Assembly: GCA_022497145.1 (NCBI GenBank)
Contig: MU385888.1
Location: 230,245 to 294,244, forward strand
DNA from: Rostrohypoxylon terebratum
Taxonomy: Eukaryota; Ascomycota; Sordariomycetes; Xylariales; Hypoxylaceae
Direction: 5' to 3'
Length of the DNA: 64,000 nucleotides
A model generated the notes under the pieces. That model saw only the letters and a program-made list of their open reading frames with translations. It ran no database searches and was not told where the DNA came from. The position numbers and the translations under genes were made by a program. Below, one piece after another: positions 11,099-23,016 of this stretch. Position 1 is the stretch's first letter, and each line of letters begins with the position of its first letter.

Positions 11099-13460
11099 TT
11101 ATGGCCAGTAATTAAACTGTTCATACTTGGGCTCTTCTGGGTCCGGTCTGCAGTCGCCTTCAAAATCTGAAAATATTTCGTACCATACATCCTCCTGCCA
11201 CTCTTTAAATAGCTTCCTAGATGTGAGTCGTTCTTTCACCAATGATTCACGAAGTATTTCTGCCTTCTCTTGATTCATCAAAACCCCTCCCGCAAAGTCC
11301 ATGATCATATCGAATATTTCCCGAGGAAGACTAGATAATGGGGATATCGTGCGCACCTCACGAACCCACCAATCTTCTTGTTGTGGTGGAACAACTCTTG
11401 TTGAAAGCAATGGGTAAGTGGGGTCAACAAGGAACATAGCTAGATATTTCTTGTGTCCTGGCTTAGTCGGATCCCGTAGTTCAAATGGCTCTATCTGGTC
11501 CAGGAGCCTGCCTGAAAAGGCAAGCATACGTCCGGGCTGCGTGAGCACGCTCCCGATCTCCGAGAAGGCCGTATCATGATCATACCAGTGCAACTCATGT
11601 TCATGCCAATCATCTTCGTGAGCTGGATCTTCCCAGACATTTTCTCTGAAAGTAATTCGGCTCTCGGTGATATTCTCCGCATCATAGTCATAAATTGCCG
11701 TAGCGACGATGTGCTCATTTGATGTATCTTCCAAACCCCAATCTCTACCGACAAATCGCGGTTCCTTGGGGGATAGATAGATATTGGCCATTTTGAAAAT
11801 GACCTGTATGCCAGAGGGAAAAAGTTTCCGAAGAACTGGTTTTTTCTTAGGATCAAGACGTCGACAGCTGGCCCTGATTCGTGGTTCAGGCCAGCCGACC
11901 GAATATTTTTTGAGAAACTTTTCGTATTCTTCGCCAACCTTGTATTCATCGTTATAACATTTACGCCCAGTAAAAGTCGTGTACTCTAGGTAGTAACTGG
12001 GGATCGAAAATTGGTGCTCTTTGGGTAAGGTGAGTTTTACGTCTTTTCTGCACTTGCCATCAATTCGTGGCGATCTTGTAATGTTGAAATTTTCAGACCT
12101 CAGAGTTAAAATGCATTCTTCCCATAAGGGAATCGCTGCATCGACAAAGCCTTCCAACATCTTATAGAGATCGCCAAAATCTTCTGGGTGCAGGTTATTG
12201 ATATAACTCGAAATTTGGGGGCCGGTTCCGGTCCAATTAATATCGCAGGGTAGCCATTGAAAATACCCATATCTTTCGTATGAAGGAATTGTCACGACCC
12301 CAAATAAAGACCCCACGGAGGAAGGAATAATCCGAGGGTCACGTGACTGAAACGATGAATCAAGGAGAGAGGAACCCCGATTCAACGATTCAAGAAACGA
12401 TGAATCAAGGTGATAGCAACTACTTATCCACGATTCACCAAGAACTCAAGAAGGAAGGAATAATATAAGAAGAATAGTGTCCCCATGTATCTAGTCATTC
12501 CTTTAGCTCACCAGCTATCAATCTAAGTCTATTACTTCAACCACATCGAACTAATAGAGAGAGGACTCCAAGCCTCTCTTACGAACAGTCCACCTTTGAT
12601 CTGATCTCTACGAGTACTGCTAACAAACAAGGAAACCCACGAATCACCCCGTATACCTTAGTACCTAGGTATAGGTTCGTAACAGGAATATCGGGCAAGT
12701 ACCAGTCAGTGTACTCCCCCTTGCCGGCAACCGAAGCACAATGATGAAGCGGGACGTATCCATAAGGAAGAGCTTTCGTTTTACTGAATTTTAATGGAAA
12801 TATAGACGGATCTATAAGGTTGAGGACTGTTTTGTCGGGCTTGGATTTCCAAGCTGTTGTAGCTGTGTGAAAGTCCTCTAAGGGCTTGGCATTGGCTTTC
12901 AGAGCCTCAGCTAACGATGTGGGAACAATAGAATCTGACTTGGCGACGGCTGCTTCGGCGTCGAGTACATCCACGATTCCAGTCGTCTTTGCTTGGATAG
13001 CTTTAACACGGAGCTCTTCGATGCACTATAGTATGTAAGTATATCGGGTCGTATCTAACAGTCGCATAGTATGACTCACAAATTCGAACATGTCTTTCGA
13101 AAAGAACACGTCTCCCAGGAGTCCCTCGCACTTGTCGGCTGGCATAGAGTCGACCTCTTTCTGCCAACCATCGACGATGGAGTTGTCGAAAACGTCGTCT
13201 ACCCAGCTTTGCTTGTCTGTGATCTGATTCACGAATGCCATCACTATTGCATCAAGTTAATTCACTATTGCTATTGCTTATCGTGACTTCACAATAGGGT
13301 ACTTACTGCGAATTTCACGATTAGTGAGCCTAGCCCCCGCCGCGAACATTACGTACTTACGGCTCCATTGCCAGCCATAACGGGGACTTGATTTCCACGG
13401 GTAGTATCGTTGAACGGGCTCTCCAAAGCCTGGGAAACCATGTCTTTCTGGGCTATCCAT
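11099..13460 (-). pseudogene. DUF4246 family gene disrupted by a solo LTR
   Basis: Minus-strand pieces 13460-13307, 13243-13080, 13025-12685 and 12284-11099 together encode a DUF4246-type protein. Family hallmarks: PGFGEP near the start, SYINNLHP, IVATAIYDYDAENITESR, DPTKPGHKKYLAMFLVDP and VPPQQEDWW. Introns 13306-13244 and 13079-13026 have normal borders. The third exon is interrupted by a 395-bp LTR flanked by GGAAT duplications. Read across the empty site (one GGAAT copy), the codons run YLPDIP/SYERYGYF with no stop or shift, and the total is 614 codons, normal for this family. As it stands the protein truncates inside the LTR, so the gene is probably dead, although the downstream part keeps a long open frame from 12385. 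DUF4246 function is unknown. Confidence 0.88.
12290..12684. mobile_element. solo LTR of an LTR retrotransposon with 5-bp TSD
   Basis: A 395-bp element bounded by TGTCACGA and TCGTAACA, a 7-of-8 inverted terminal match with the canonical TG...CA. It is flanked by perfect direct repeats GGAAT (12285-12289 and 12685-12689). It has no internal coding region, primer-binding site or polypurine tract, so it is a solo LTR left by recombination. A 15-mer AACGATGAATCAAGG occurs twice inside, and there are AATAAA (near 12304) and TATA-like (near 12462) motifs. Orientation is uncertain; TATA placement slightly favours plus. It interrupts the DUF4246 gene. Confidence 0.88.
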
Positions 13461-14945
13461 CGTGTCGTGACTTGTGAGTGTATGTGACAAGGGCTATGTA
13501 GGGCTTGGATGTGGTATCAATTCAATAATAATTCTCAAGGGTGCTAAGGTCCTTGATTCCTCTCCTCCTCAGAGTGGGAATCTTCTTGACCTATTTATGC
13601 CTGAGATCATGAGTGCAGTCTGGTACGTATCTAAGTACAATATATATGCTAAACGCCCATCACCCGAATACGAGTGTGTTGGGTTTGGTTCAATCTTGTT
13701 CATCTGATCAACAGCTTCCAATAATAAGTGATGATAACCTCTTTGCAGGATTCCTGCCTGACCTGTATGCGACCTGGCTGCCAACTGTATCTTGGCATCC
13801 AGTCCCCGTGTGACAGTGTATAAATGAGTGTAGGAATGGGTATAGGAACCTAGGATATGGATGTTTTGACTCAACGAAAGATGACAGAATGTGATTTACT
13901 AGATGTTCAAATTGAGAGATGTGAAGTTAAGTTTAGTTGCGAGAGTGCGCACTCCGGCGTACATATATATATATGTAATATAAGTGGATGTGAGATCAGT
14001 GATCTAACTTATCACAGTCGCTCTTGCCGTTTCGCACTGGATGAAAAGTCTTATCAGAAACTTTAAATATTATTAGGTAGGTAGGCACCAGCGTAATGCG
14101 GGAAACGGCGCTGTTGACACTGTGACATGTGGTCTACAAACTGGGAAAGTGCAACTAGCTGTGTGGAGGTATTCTAAGTTTTCACTGTGGAAACATCTAT
14201 GGATAAAATATGTTTTTCAATACTGTTGTGTAGCCTAGAAATCACAGTGGAAAGTCTGATAGTGACTGGAACAGTATGCAATATCAATTGCCAATCACTT
14301 TCACGACTAAAGAATATCAGATGAAGCTAACCTAGGTTAGTAGGCAGTTACAAAAAATTTCGACTTGAAAAAAGGCTATTAGTCTATTAATATGTGATAG
14401 TAATATCAACGATAAAACATGATCTGAGAAAAAAAAAGCAAAAGTCCTACCAGAAGATGATTTTTTTCCCAGTTGTTTATTGTCATATATTTTCATGCGT
14501 AGTAGGATACAAAATTAAAAAACGTGATTAGTTATTTTAATGTTTTCTGTTTGTCATGATGGAAACCTACATGCCAGGAAAAGACTCTATTGTTGCATGA
14601 GGAGCTCTTAAGTTAGCTACTTCACAACAGGGGACACGGTATAATATGCAGGAATCCCTTCTTTGTCTAGATGAACGCCTCAGTGAGGGATGATGGTACT
14701 ACAAACATAAAAATCATCAAATTGATAGTTAGTTGCAATATGAAATTGACTTTAGTCTATCATCATGGTTATCTTATAAGAATGGCGATAGAGACTTAAA
14801 GAAAAGAATACAGGGAGCCTATCGGCGAGACCCACCAAGAAATCCTACGGGAGTTCTTACTTCCCCGCAGATAATCGGGTTACTTCATTAAGACCAGGAC
14901 TAGGTTAAGATGACATATGAGTGACACTTTCACCATGCGACAAAT
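13461..14945. other. AT-rich intergenic region
   Basis: Strongly AT-rich 1.5 kb between the divergent DUF4246 and HET loci, including an (AT)n run near 13963-13975. Short open frames exist but have no coding features. It may be mutationally decayed repeat DNA, but nothing in it can be named. Confidence 0.4.
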
Positions 14946-17358
14946 ATGGCCTCTCGAAATTTATGTACAAGGTGTCAGGTCCTCCAACTCAACGATTCAG
15001 CGCTCGGGAGAGGAACCCAAGATGAATCAGGAAGAACCTATTTCGAAATCCATGGCTCTACGGGAGCTCACCCATTCCTGGAATTCTCGCTAAAGGACCA
15101 ATTGCCGGAGCTGCCTATACTCTCCAATTCTGTTCAAAATGGCTGCGCATTTTGCGAGGTCCTTAGAACTTCCCTTATTAAGAGTTGCTCTCATCTCTCC
15201 ACACAAGAGATCCATATCCGGCTTCAACTAGTCTTTTCTTCTGAAGGGAGATTGATGTCTTTGTTAGCTCGCGTTGGTCTACACTCGAGTCGTGATTCAG
15301 AGGGTATATCTTGCATATGGATACTTATGTGCTTTCTCGAAAGTCTAACCTGTTCTGTTTAGAAATCTTGCTGATGTTTGGTATTGATGGAGAGTCTGAT
15401 GGTATGTGTATACGACGTTCCATACGATATACCATCTTATGTTTGTGATAGATCTATGTACTCAATGGCTTCGACTGCAATCGGCCCCTGAAGAACACAT
15501 ATTCTGCGCTAAGAATGTTGAGAAAGTTTCAGGCATACTTGAGGACATCGATTCTGAAGAAAATTTAGACACGCTGTTTTATCCTACACGGCTCATTCAC
15601 GTCGGCACTAGAAACAGTAATACATGCCATCTCATGGTAACAGATACAGATCTCCTCAGGGTTCAGAAGGCTAAGTACGCAGCTCTGAGTTACTGCTGGG
15701 GTCCCCCGGAAGACGCGAAAACGCAGTTCAGGACCGAAAAAGATACCTTCGGCAACCGAGTAGCTGGTTTCAAGCCTGATGCAACATCCCCGACTATGCA
15801 GGACGCTATCGAAGTGTGCCGTGGTCTAGGGATTCCATACATCTGGATTGACGCGGTCTGTATCGTCCAGGACGATAGACAGGACTGGGAAAGGGAAGCT
15901 GCGCAGATGACAGATGTGTACAGGAATGCGTGTCTGACAATCTGCACACCGACCTCAGCGTCCTGCCGCGACGGCTTCTTGGGATCGCGCGTCTCGGCTA
16001 GGATTCCTTTTCGCTCGAGGATAGATGGCAGCGTGGTGGGGTTCTACAATATCAGGCCGTGTGGGGTGGTTAAAGACATGCGGATTGCTGAGAGCGACTA
16101 TGAAACTCTTGATAATAGCGACACTGCTCCCCAAAGCATGAGTAATTGGTGGAAGCGCGGTTGGACGTTCCAAGAATTGGCTCTTTCGCAGCGTGTTCTC
16201 TTATTTGGGATTAAATTGCGTCTCGTGTTCGAAAATAAGTTTTGGTCTGAGGGAGATGATGCCCTGACCGACGCGGTGGAAGACGAGGGCGCTTTTGCGG
16301 GTATGGGAGGCACGTTCGCAGTTATATCTGTTACTGGGGCACTTGAGTCAAGAGAGAATGAAACGATGTGGATGTCAATGGTGGAGCAATATACGGAGCG
16401 TCAGCTCACCTTCGAGTCAGATAAGCTCCCCGCTATAGGTGGTCTCGCGAAGATTGCAGTATTGGGTCGTGGGGACGACTATCTTGCGGGCATTCGCAGG
16501 GAGCGGCTTCATCGTGATTTATTCTGGATTCCTGCTATTGGACTAGATGTTGAAGATAAAGTGAGGCCGAAACTGTCATTTGATGAGTTGATCAGTTCTT
16601 TGATAACACCAGACCCCTATATCGCGCCGTCTTGGAGTTGGGCTCGCTGGAGAGGTAAGGTACGCTTTGATGATTCACCGGCACCGTATGGGGATCATGT
16701 ACCCGTCATGGGAGACCGAGGAGAGCTCGAAGCATCTTATGAGGGGATGAAAGCAAGGTTGTCAGTCTCAAAATTCAACCCTTTCGGCCAGGTTAGCGGA
16801 GGAAGTCTACTAATCACAAGTAAGGTGATTCCGGTTCTACCAGATCTCACATGTCAGGAAGGTTTTGATAATAACTGGGAAATGCGTAATGACAATGGAC
16901 AGTATGTTGCCAATCTTACATTCGATTGGGATGGGGCGGGCGCGGTTACTCCATTTGAGAAACTATCGTTGGTCCTCATAGGGTCATATTGGGATTGGCA
17001 AGCGTACAAGATGGCGAAGCTATACGATAACGTGGATGACAAAGAAGACATTGACACTACCGGCGATGAAGATGGAGATGTGGATATGGAAACAGAAATG
17101 GATTCCAGTGAGGACGACGACGAGCAGATGGATGACTTCAGCAGTGAAAGCGAAGATATCGATTTTGAGGAGGCCGAAGCGAGAGATGTGAAAGCTGATA
17201 GATTTGCATACGGGTTGATTCTCTATGCCATTCCTGCAGAAGAAACTGCAGAAGAAAAGTTCTTCAGAGTCGGCATATTCAGCTCCTGGCCAAAGGGGGC
17301 GGGAGGATTGAGGGGGTGTTTCGGGAACCAGCCCTCTAGGATAGTAGAGATTATTTGA
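14946..17358 (+). CDS. HET (heterokaryon incompatibility) domain protein
   Basis: Exons 14946-15303, 15363-15401 and 15452-17358 give 767 residues. The small middle exon reads ILLMFGIDGESD and keeps frame with DLCTQWLRL. HET-domain blocks are clear: YAALSYCWGP (residues ~207-216), IWIDAVCIVQDD, a Cys-rich VYRNACLTICTP, and WWKRGWTFQELALSQRVLLFG. The N-terminus has CTRCQ and a second Cys pair (NGCAFCEV), common in this family. Near the C-terminus is a very acidic stretch (DEDGDVDMETEMDSSEDDDEQ). HET domains act in non-self recognition and regulated cell death between genetically different hyphae, and are thought to be TIR-related. Many HET genes are fast-evolving paralogues, so allorecognition by this copy is not established. 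Confidence 0.92.
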
Positions 17359-17941
17359 AAGTGTCTTAATTTAGGTTGCTTCTAGGTTAAGTTTCTTGAA
17401 GTCATCTGGATAATTCGTAAGAACCAATGAATGAGGTATTCTCTAACTCTTCATTAAATGTACACATAATATTGTTTACCTAATGACTTAATGACAATCA
17501 CAGCGTGCGGTAACCTAATGCGCTGCTAACAACTGGCTTCAGTGGCTAAGCCTCCTGAATTATTGTGGGTATCCTCTAGAATATAGTGAATATGCTAGGG
17601 ATCGTCAGGTAGGTCCCAATCCTGGCTTGAAATTGATACGGTATGTGGGGTTAGGGTTAAGGTTGAGATCAGGGTTAGGGGTTTTGAAGTAAAACCCTAA
17701 CCCCAAGGTACTTCGCGATCTTGACTTGATATGACCTAGGAATTGGAATATATAATTCGCAGTAAGAAATATAGGTACGTAAATATAGAGATGGGATATT
17801 TATACGAGATACCGGTGTGATTTTCCACAAGCCCTTTCCAATTCTATTGACATATCCAACCCCCTTCAATGGCCCCGTACCCATCCCAACAGAAAAGAAA
17901 GATTGAGATTTCGACTCCGTGCGAAGTAATGATGCCAAAAC
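17359..17941. other. convergent intergenic with telomere-like inverted motifs
   Basis: Space between two convergent genes. It contains GGGGTTAGGGTTAAGG (17647-17662), GGGTTAGGGGTTTT (17672-17685) and, in opposite orientation, AAAACCCTAACCCC (17691-17704), so a small hairpin of telomere-type repeat is possible. No gene seen. Confidence 0.5.
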
Positions 17942-20736
17942 TCAACTCCATTCACCTGTCGATGGCTGTTCCCCCGACAACTCGAAGCCTTTAGCCGACG
18001 CGACCCAATTGTTCCAATTGATCTCGCCGTCGAGCTCCTTGTTGAAGTCCACAGCGTCCATGTTAACGTTCGCAAATACGTCAACCGACGGATCGGCATC
18101 AGCCCATAACCAAGCCCCAAAGCCTGCACCTAGATCTGTAGGGCCAGCCGGATGCATCTCAACTTGGCCAGGGATATTCGAGGTCAAACTTGGATCAATG
18201 CTAGAGCTATTTGCACCAGAAATATTTGACGCCGTGCGCTCACTACCCTGCGAAAAGCCGGGTTGGAGATAAGATGACTCAAAATTGCGCTGTGGTGCAT
18301 GCATCTCCGCTTCATACTGAAGCGTAAAGTTGAAGCCTGACTCCTTAGCAATCGCCGTCGCCTCTGATATTGATACTCGACCGACTCCCTCATCCATCGG
18401 TTCCTCCAATCCCACAAGCCTCCGCCACCTCTCCCTCAAACTCTCCGCCCCGTCGGCCTCTAAAAACGGCCCCGGGCTATTCGGCTGCGAGGCCCCCTGA
18501 TCCAGCCTCTCCAACCTCTCCGCGTCTTCCCTATCCCCCCTCAACCTCCTTACCTCCACCTCCCTATGTCTCCTCACCTTCGCCATCAGCTTCCTAAGCG
18601 GGATCCAGAAGCTCAAGCCCGGGTTCCCGGCCGCGGCGCCAGAACAATGCAGCTGCTGCTGGGGAATAAGCCAGGGACTATGCAGCGCGATCCACGCGCG
18701 CTCGACGGCGGGGCCCCAGGGGCGCCGTGCGGCCTCGATCAGCATGTACACGATGGCGTACCAGTGCGTGTACGTCTGAAAGATCCAGCGCCAGTTGCGG
18801 CACGCCTGCTCCGCGTTCAGCGCATGGTTGTACTCCGCCACCTCGACCGCCGCCACGAATAGCTTGTCCCGCAGCGTCTCCGAGTCCGACGCGCTGTCGT
18901 GTGGGCAGAAGAGCACGGGGAAGTAGATTATCAGACTCATCTTGGAGACCAGGAGCCGGGTTACCGTCACTGTCATCCAGTACCCGATGTTATTGGTTTC
19001 GTGGGAGTATTGGAGGTATGTTCGCTGTAATTGTTCGTAGAATTCGTTGATTAAACTGGCTTGCTCGTAGGGACGGGAATCTCCATCTCTGAGGCTTAGG
19101 GCCATTAGTTTTTGTGTTACGCTGATCTGGCCTGTGAACATGATGGAGAAGGTCATGTCTGTTAGACCTTCGTGCTCTTTGGGTGTCTCTTTCGTCTCCA
19201 TCTCGATGTCGGAATCATTGATATTCAAGGGGAATTTCGTGTCGAAGCTACCCTGGGTGATGGTAAGATCTGTGCCTTGGTCTTCGGAGGCCCTCCCGTC
19301 TATTGCGCAAAGCCCCCACCATAACCTTCTTCGCATTTCGACTTCATACGGTGTAAGGTTGGGGAAGCGGCTACCGTCGCGTTGCAAACCCAGAGCCTGC
19401 CCCATCCTGATGGCGAGTCCTGTCATCATCCACACAAATCGCGGGCTGTCGTGTCGACGGAGTAGAAAGAGAAATATGACGAATGCTTGTAAGAGAACTA
19501 TGTCGGGAACGTTTAGAAAATCTGCTTTCGCCAGAGCATACTCTAGACCGAGGCGATACTTGAGGTTGAGCTCGGACTTTGTAGAACCGAAGTTGGCTAC
19601 AATCTACGGAGGACGGAGTATGCATAAGCAATTGGTACAGGTTTGGCGTATAATAGAAGAGGAACTTACATCTTCTTCTTCCATTGAAGTTATGGAGGCA
19701 TAGTAGATCGCAAACATCAAAGCTTCGTTGGCCGGGGTCAGTGTGGACAAGTCACTCCCGGCATCTCGCACTATCTTGTTAACGGTGGGAATGTGTACAA
19801 TGTGAGCCATAAGGTTGACATTTTCAGAGAAGACATTAATGAGAAAAGGTATCTGAGAAGGCAAAGGGTGGAATTCGCGAAGGTCTGGTGATGGTAGCCT
19901 GAGGTTGTTCCGGAAGAGAAACGCATGACGTTCTGAAGGTGTCCGGTCTAGTTCTTGCGTAGACGGTGTCTTTCCGGGAGATTCCTCATCCCCAGAGCTA
20001 TCATAGTCACCGCCAGCCAGACCTTGAGCATCCATTTTCAGGCCGTGAAGCTACATACGGGTTAGTGAGAATATCCAAGCATGTAGTATGCCTCGCCTAC
20101 CTCATCGTTGACGCGCGACCAAAAGCCGCTACTCACATAGCGGCTTTGGCCCGCATCCCCAAGAACCATTCGTCCGAAAGATGACTGCACATTTGACATA
20201 TGAGGGACTGACGACGGAGGGTCAGGATGATGGCCGGTATCTCGGTCAAGACCCGAGTTTTCGGGGGAGTTGGCTGAGGCCGAGGGAGAACCGCGGGCAC
20301 TTGCATGCGCTTGTTCCAGCTGACTACTCAGCTCCTTCACAAGACCCTCAAGACTCCGTAGTCTATCCATGACCTGACTCACGTTAGGGTCGACTTGCTC
20401 ATTTTCCTGTGCCGCCTTAGCGCTATTCGCAATTCGCTCAAGTCGGCGAGCCCATCGCGGTGGTTTGTCCAAGTTCGGGAAGACGCAGGGTATGTTTGCG
20501 CGACGACAGTTTGAGCACGGTGACGATTTGTCGCATCGTACTTTCCGCGTTCTGCATGTAACACAACTCCGTAGTTTCACTCCACCAGACGGCGAGGCTC
20601 CCGCCCCCCCACGTGGTAATGTTCCAACGCTCGCACGTTTCTCGGAGGGCGAGGCCGAGTCAGGGACGTTTAGCCCCACCTCGCTGGCAACGTCTGGAAT
20701 CGCTGCCAACAGGCCTACGGCGGGGACCTGTGACAT
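17942..20736 (-). CDS. Zn(II)2Cys6 fungal-specific transcription factor
   Basis: Exons on the minus strand are 20736-20101, 20050-19670 and 19603-17942, giving 892 residues. The DNA-binding domain is Cys58-X2-Cys-X6-Cys-X5-Cys-X2-Cys-X6-Cys84 (CVTCRTRKVRCDKSSPCSNC), the Gal4-type binuclear zinc cluster. A predicted coiled coil follows (about residues 115-145), for dimerisation. The middle region has the fungal transcription factor domain with SPRFVWMMTGLAIRMGQALGL and EMRRRLWWGLCAIDGRASE, where RRRLWW is the family signature. The C-terminus is acidic/Trp-rich (GEINWNNWVAS), a plausible activation region. Intron joins keep frame (VNDE/LHGLKM and EEED/IVANFG). The regulated pathway is unknown; neighbours do not form a cluster. 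Confidence 0.93.
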
Positions 20737-22337
20737 CGTATTGCTGTACGAAACCGGCTTGGCTTTTCATAGGGCTGAATGGAGGTCTCCGTAGTAGTAC
20801 GGAAGAGTTGATTTGGCAAGAACCTGCTGTCGACATCGCGAATCCAGGTGGGCTGTTGGTGGGTCCCGTAAGCAGGAGTATACCGAATATGGGTTAGCGC
20901 ACGGGAGCTGGCATTAGGGGGCGGGATAATTACGCCCCGACCCAGCCACAATTTAATCGGCTTCTATCATGGAAAAAAAAAATCAATTTCAGTCCTACAT
21001 AGGCGCTAGATACATGGACCGCATATCGAATGTCAGTTCGATTTTAAGGTATAGTACTCCGATTGCCGACATCAAGCGTGGCTAAGAACATTGTACTGAG
21101 ATCACCGGAATGCCGGTCCCGGTTTTGCCATTCAACCCCTTATCACTTGAGGTTGTCTGCAGACCGCAGAACAATCTCGTGTTCCTGATAATTCATGCAC
21201 GCTAATGCGAGAACTGAGTCGTTCGCTTCGGTTTCCTTCCCTGGCGAGGTCCATTCAAGATCTCCATCCCTGAAATGCGGGCAGCCGAATCCCGGCGTGC
21301 GGGGTCGGTCCCCGAGGGGACCGGGTAGTACACTTGAAGCAAAGGGCGGGGACGTGGCGGGGCTTGCCGAGGGGATTCTTCTTAGCTGTCGGGATTTTCT
21401 GTGAGATGACATGTAATTGGAAAGAAGACGCCCACAAGAGAAGTTCATGAATCGCCATGGGAAATGCTGTGTCCAATAGGTATCATGGCCAGTACATTGT
21501 AGTTGAATCGGGACCGAAGGCAAGCCACGAATTAACTAACCTAAAGCAAGAAAGGGACTAACCCAAGAGACTACCATTGTGTAACTTGACTTACGGAGGC
21601 TATCCAACATGCAGGCAAGCGACCCTTGATCTAACTGCAATATATCATATCTGTGAGCCTTACCCAATATGCCTAGATATCTTTTTTTTCGAGGTTACAT
21701 GTGATTTTCATCCCTTCCAAAAAGTGGCCATTTGAAAAAAGAATTGCTTACATAAGCGGCGAATAGGGGTAAGACAGAAGACAGAGGAGTTCCCAGAGAT
21801 GATTAGCGGTACTATAGATAATATGTGCTTCTAAAACTATAAATAATAATTTCGAGAGGTAGGGGAGAATGGGGTGAAGTAACTTGCGGTGCTATTAAGC
21901 AGGTTTGAATTCAGGTAGTTATCGATGTTCGCATACATCTACGTCGCATAGCATGGAGGGCCTAGTTAGGCTCATAAGATATCTGTAGTAAATCTTTGCA
22001 GGGAATGGAAAGAAGGAATGGAACCTAAATGGAGGTAAGAGCTTCGATACAAGTAGTTACTGAGAGAAGGAATACGTGGGTTGACGAGAATCATCAATTT
22101 AATGCTAAATTTGCCTTGTGAAAGGACATGCTCTCCTAAGTTTTATAATCAGTTATGGAATTCAAGATAATGGTCGTTCATGGAGGAAAAAGGTAACCTT
22201 GGAAAAAAAAACAATATGGATTACAGGATCTGTTTTGAACTCTTGAACTACAGCGATGGATGACAACTGAGTAGTTTTCCTTTTCTGTATCTAGTGGCAC
22301 CACAGCTGAGGGATATCTGTAGAGGAGGGAAAAAAAA
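20737..22337. other. intergenic, no supported gene
   Basis: Upstream of the transcription factor gene. A 126-codon minus-strand frame at 21143-21523 has no recognisable features and sits in a locally GC-rich patch; I do not call it. The rest is AT-rich without repeats I can name. Confidence 0.4.
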
Positions 22338-22542
22338 GACCAGGTGCTGGAATCGAACCAGCGTGTTTCGTCAATGAACCCATCCTTCTTTGAATGCAGC
22401 AGCTCAAGTGGCGCAATCGTTGGACTAGCTCAGCCTTTCAGTCTTTTGCAGACCATATGTCCGTTCGTAAAACAGCCACTGTCACCACTGCACCACATCA
22501 GAGTACATCAAGAAAGACCTAATCCAACTGGTCGTACCTGAT
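22338..22542 (-). ncRNA. tRNA-like gene or tRNA-derived relic with large insert
   Basis: The minus strand can form tRNA-like arms. Acceptor: 22542-22536 (ATCAGGT) with 22345-22339 (ACCTGGT), 7 pairs including one G-U. D-arm: GACC/GGTC around AGTTGGATTA (22533-22516), with A14, GG18-19 and A21. Perfect T-arm: GCTGG-TTCGATT-CCAGC (22362-22346). A TTCTT/AAGAA pair (22514-22510, 22390-22386) could be the anticodon stem. Seven to eight T residues on the minus strand (forward A run 22330-22337) follow the 3' end, a Pol III terminator. Against a normal tRNA: ~119 nt sit where the anticodon loop should be, base 8 is A not T, and no T33/anticodon is clear. A tRNA pseudogene, SINE-like element or Pol III transcript are all possible. 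Confidence 0.45.
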
Positions 22543-22739
22543 CATTACTTGAAGTAATTCTAAAACAGTATATAACCTTACTGTAGGCTGTCACGTCCTA
22601 GACTAATCGTACTGGGTGCTCCACAATACCCGTGACTCATCGCTCGTCACCGACCACGGTACGAAGGGTTATATAGTGCAATAATTCCTCAGTTCACCAT
22701 CGGCCTCAATTGCCTTTAGCCCTTGATCACGGACGGGCC

Positions 22740-23016
22740 CTGTGGTCTAGTGGTTGAAGTGTAGGTCAGTACTCCTCCAGAAAAAACCCCGCCTCTATAT
22801 ACTATGAAGGGTTTTTCGTAGGCTGCACCGGAACTTCCCCCCACGTTGGTATTGGGGAAGTCGGAGGAGTACAGTAGCTGGCCGAACGCCACACTCCTAG
22901 AGTGAGGACCACAGCGAAAAATCCAGCAGCTGAGCTTTTTGCACTTTTTTGCATCGTTTTCAATCTTCGTGGTTGACCCAGTTCGAATCCCACCTTTTCC
23001 ATTGGTTTTTCTCTAC
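22740..23016 (+). ncRNA. candidate Pol III structured RNA (A/B-box-like, three-way junction)
   Basis: Forward strand has an A-box-like TGGTCTAGTGG (22743-22753) and B-box-like AGTTCGAATCC (22980-22990) followed by a T5 run. Between them are nested inverted repeats: outer GTACTCCTCC/GGAGGAGTAC (22769-22778 with 22863-22872), enclosing two hairpins, AAAAACCC/GGGTTTTT (22782-22789 with 22809-22816) and ACTTCCCC/GGGGAAGT (22833-22840 with 22854-22861). Together they predict a Y-shaped junction. The T-arm does not fold properly (CCCAG against CCCAC), so it is not a standard tRNA. I do not recognise it as RNase P, 7SL or U6. Confidence 0.35.

Noticed and set aside
17675..17938. 87-codon minus-strand frame downstream of the transcription factor stop
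   Set aside because: It lies in the presumed 3' flank with telomere-like repeats and has no coding features.
21143..21523. 126-codon minus-strand open frame
   Set aside because: No domain, no signal peptide, and composition typical of chance ORFs in a GC-rich patch.
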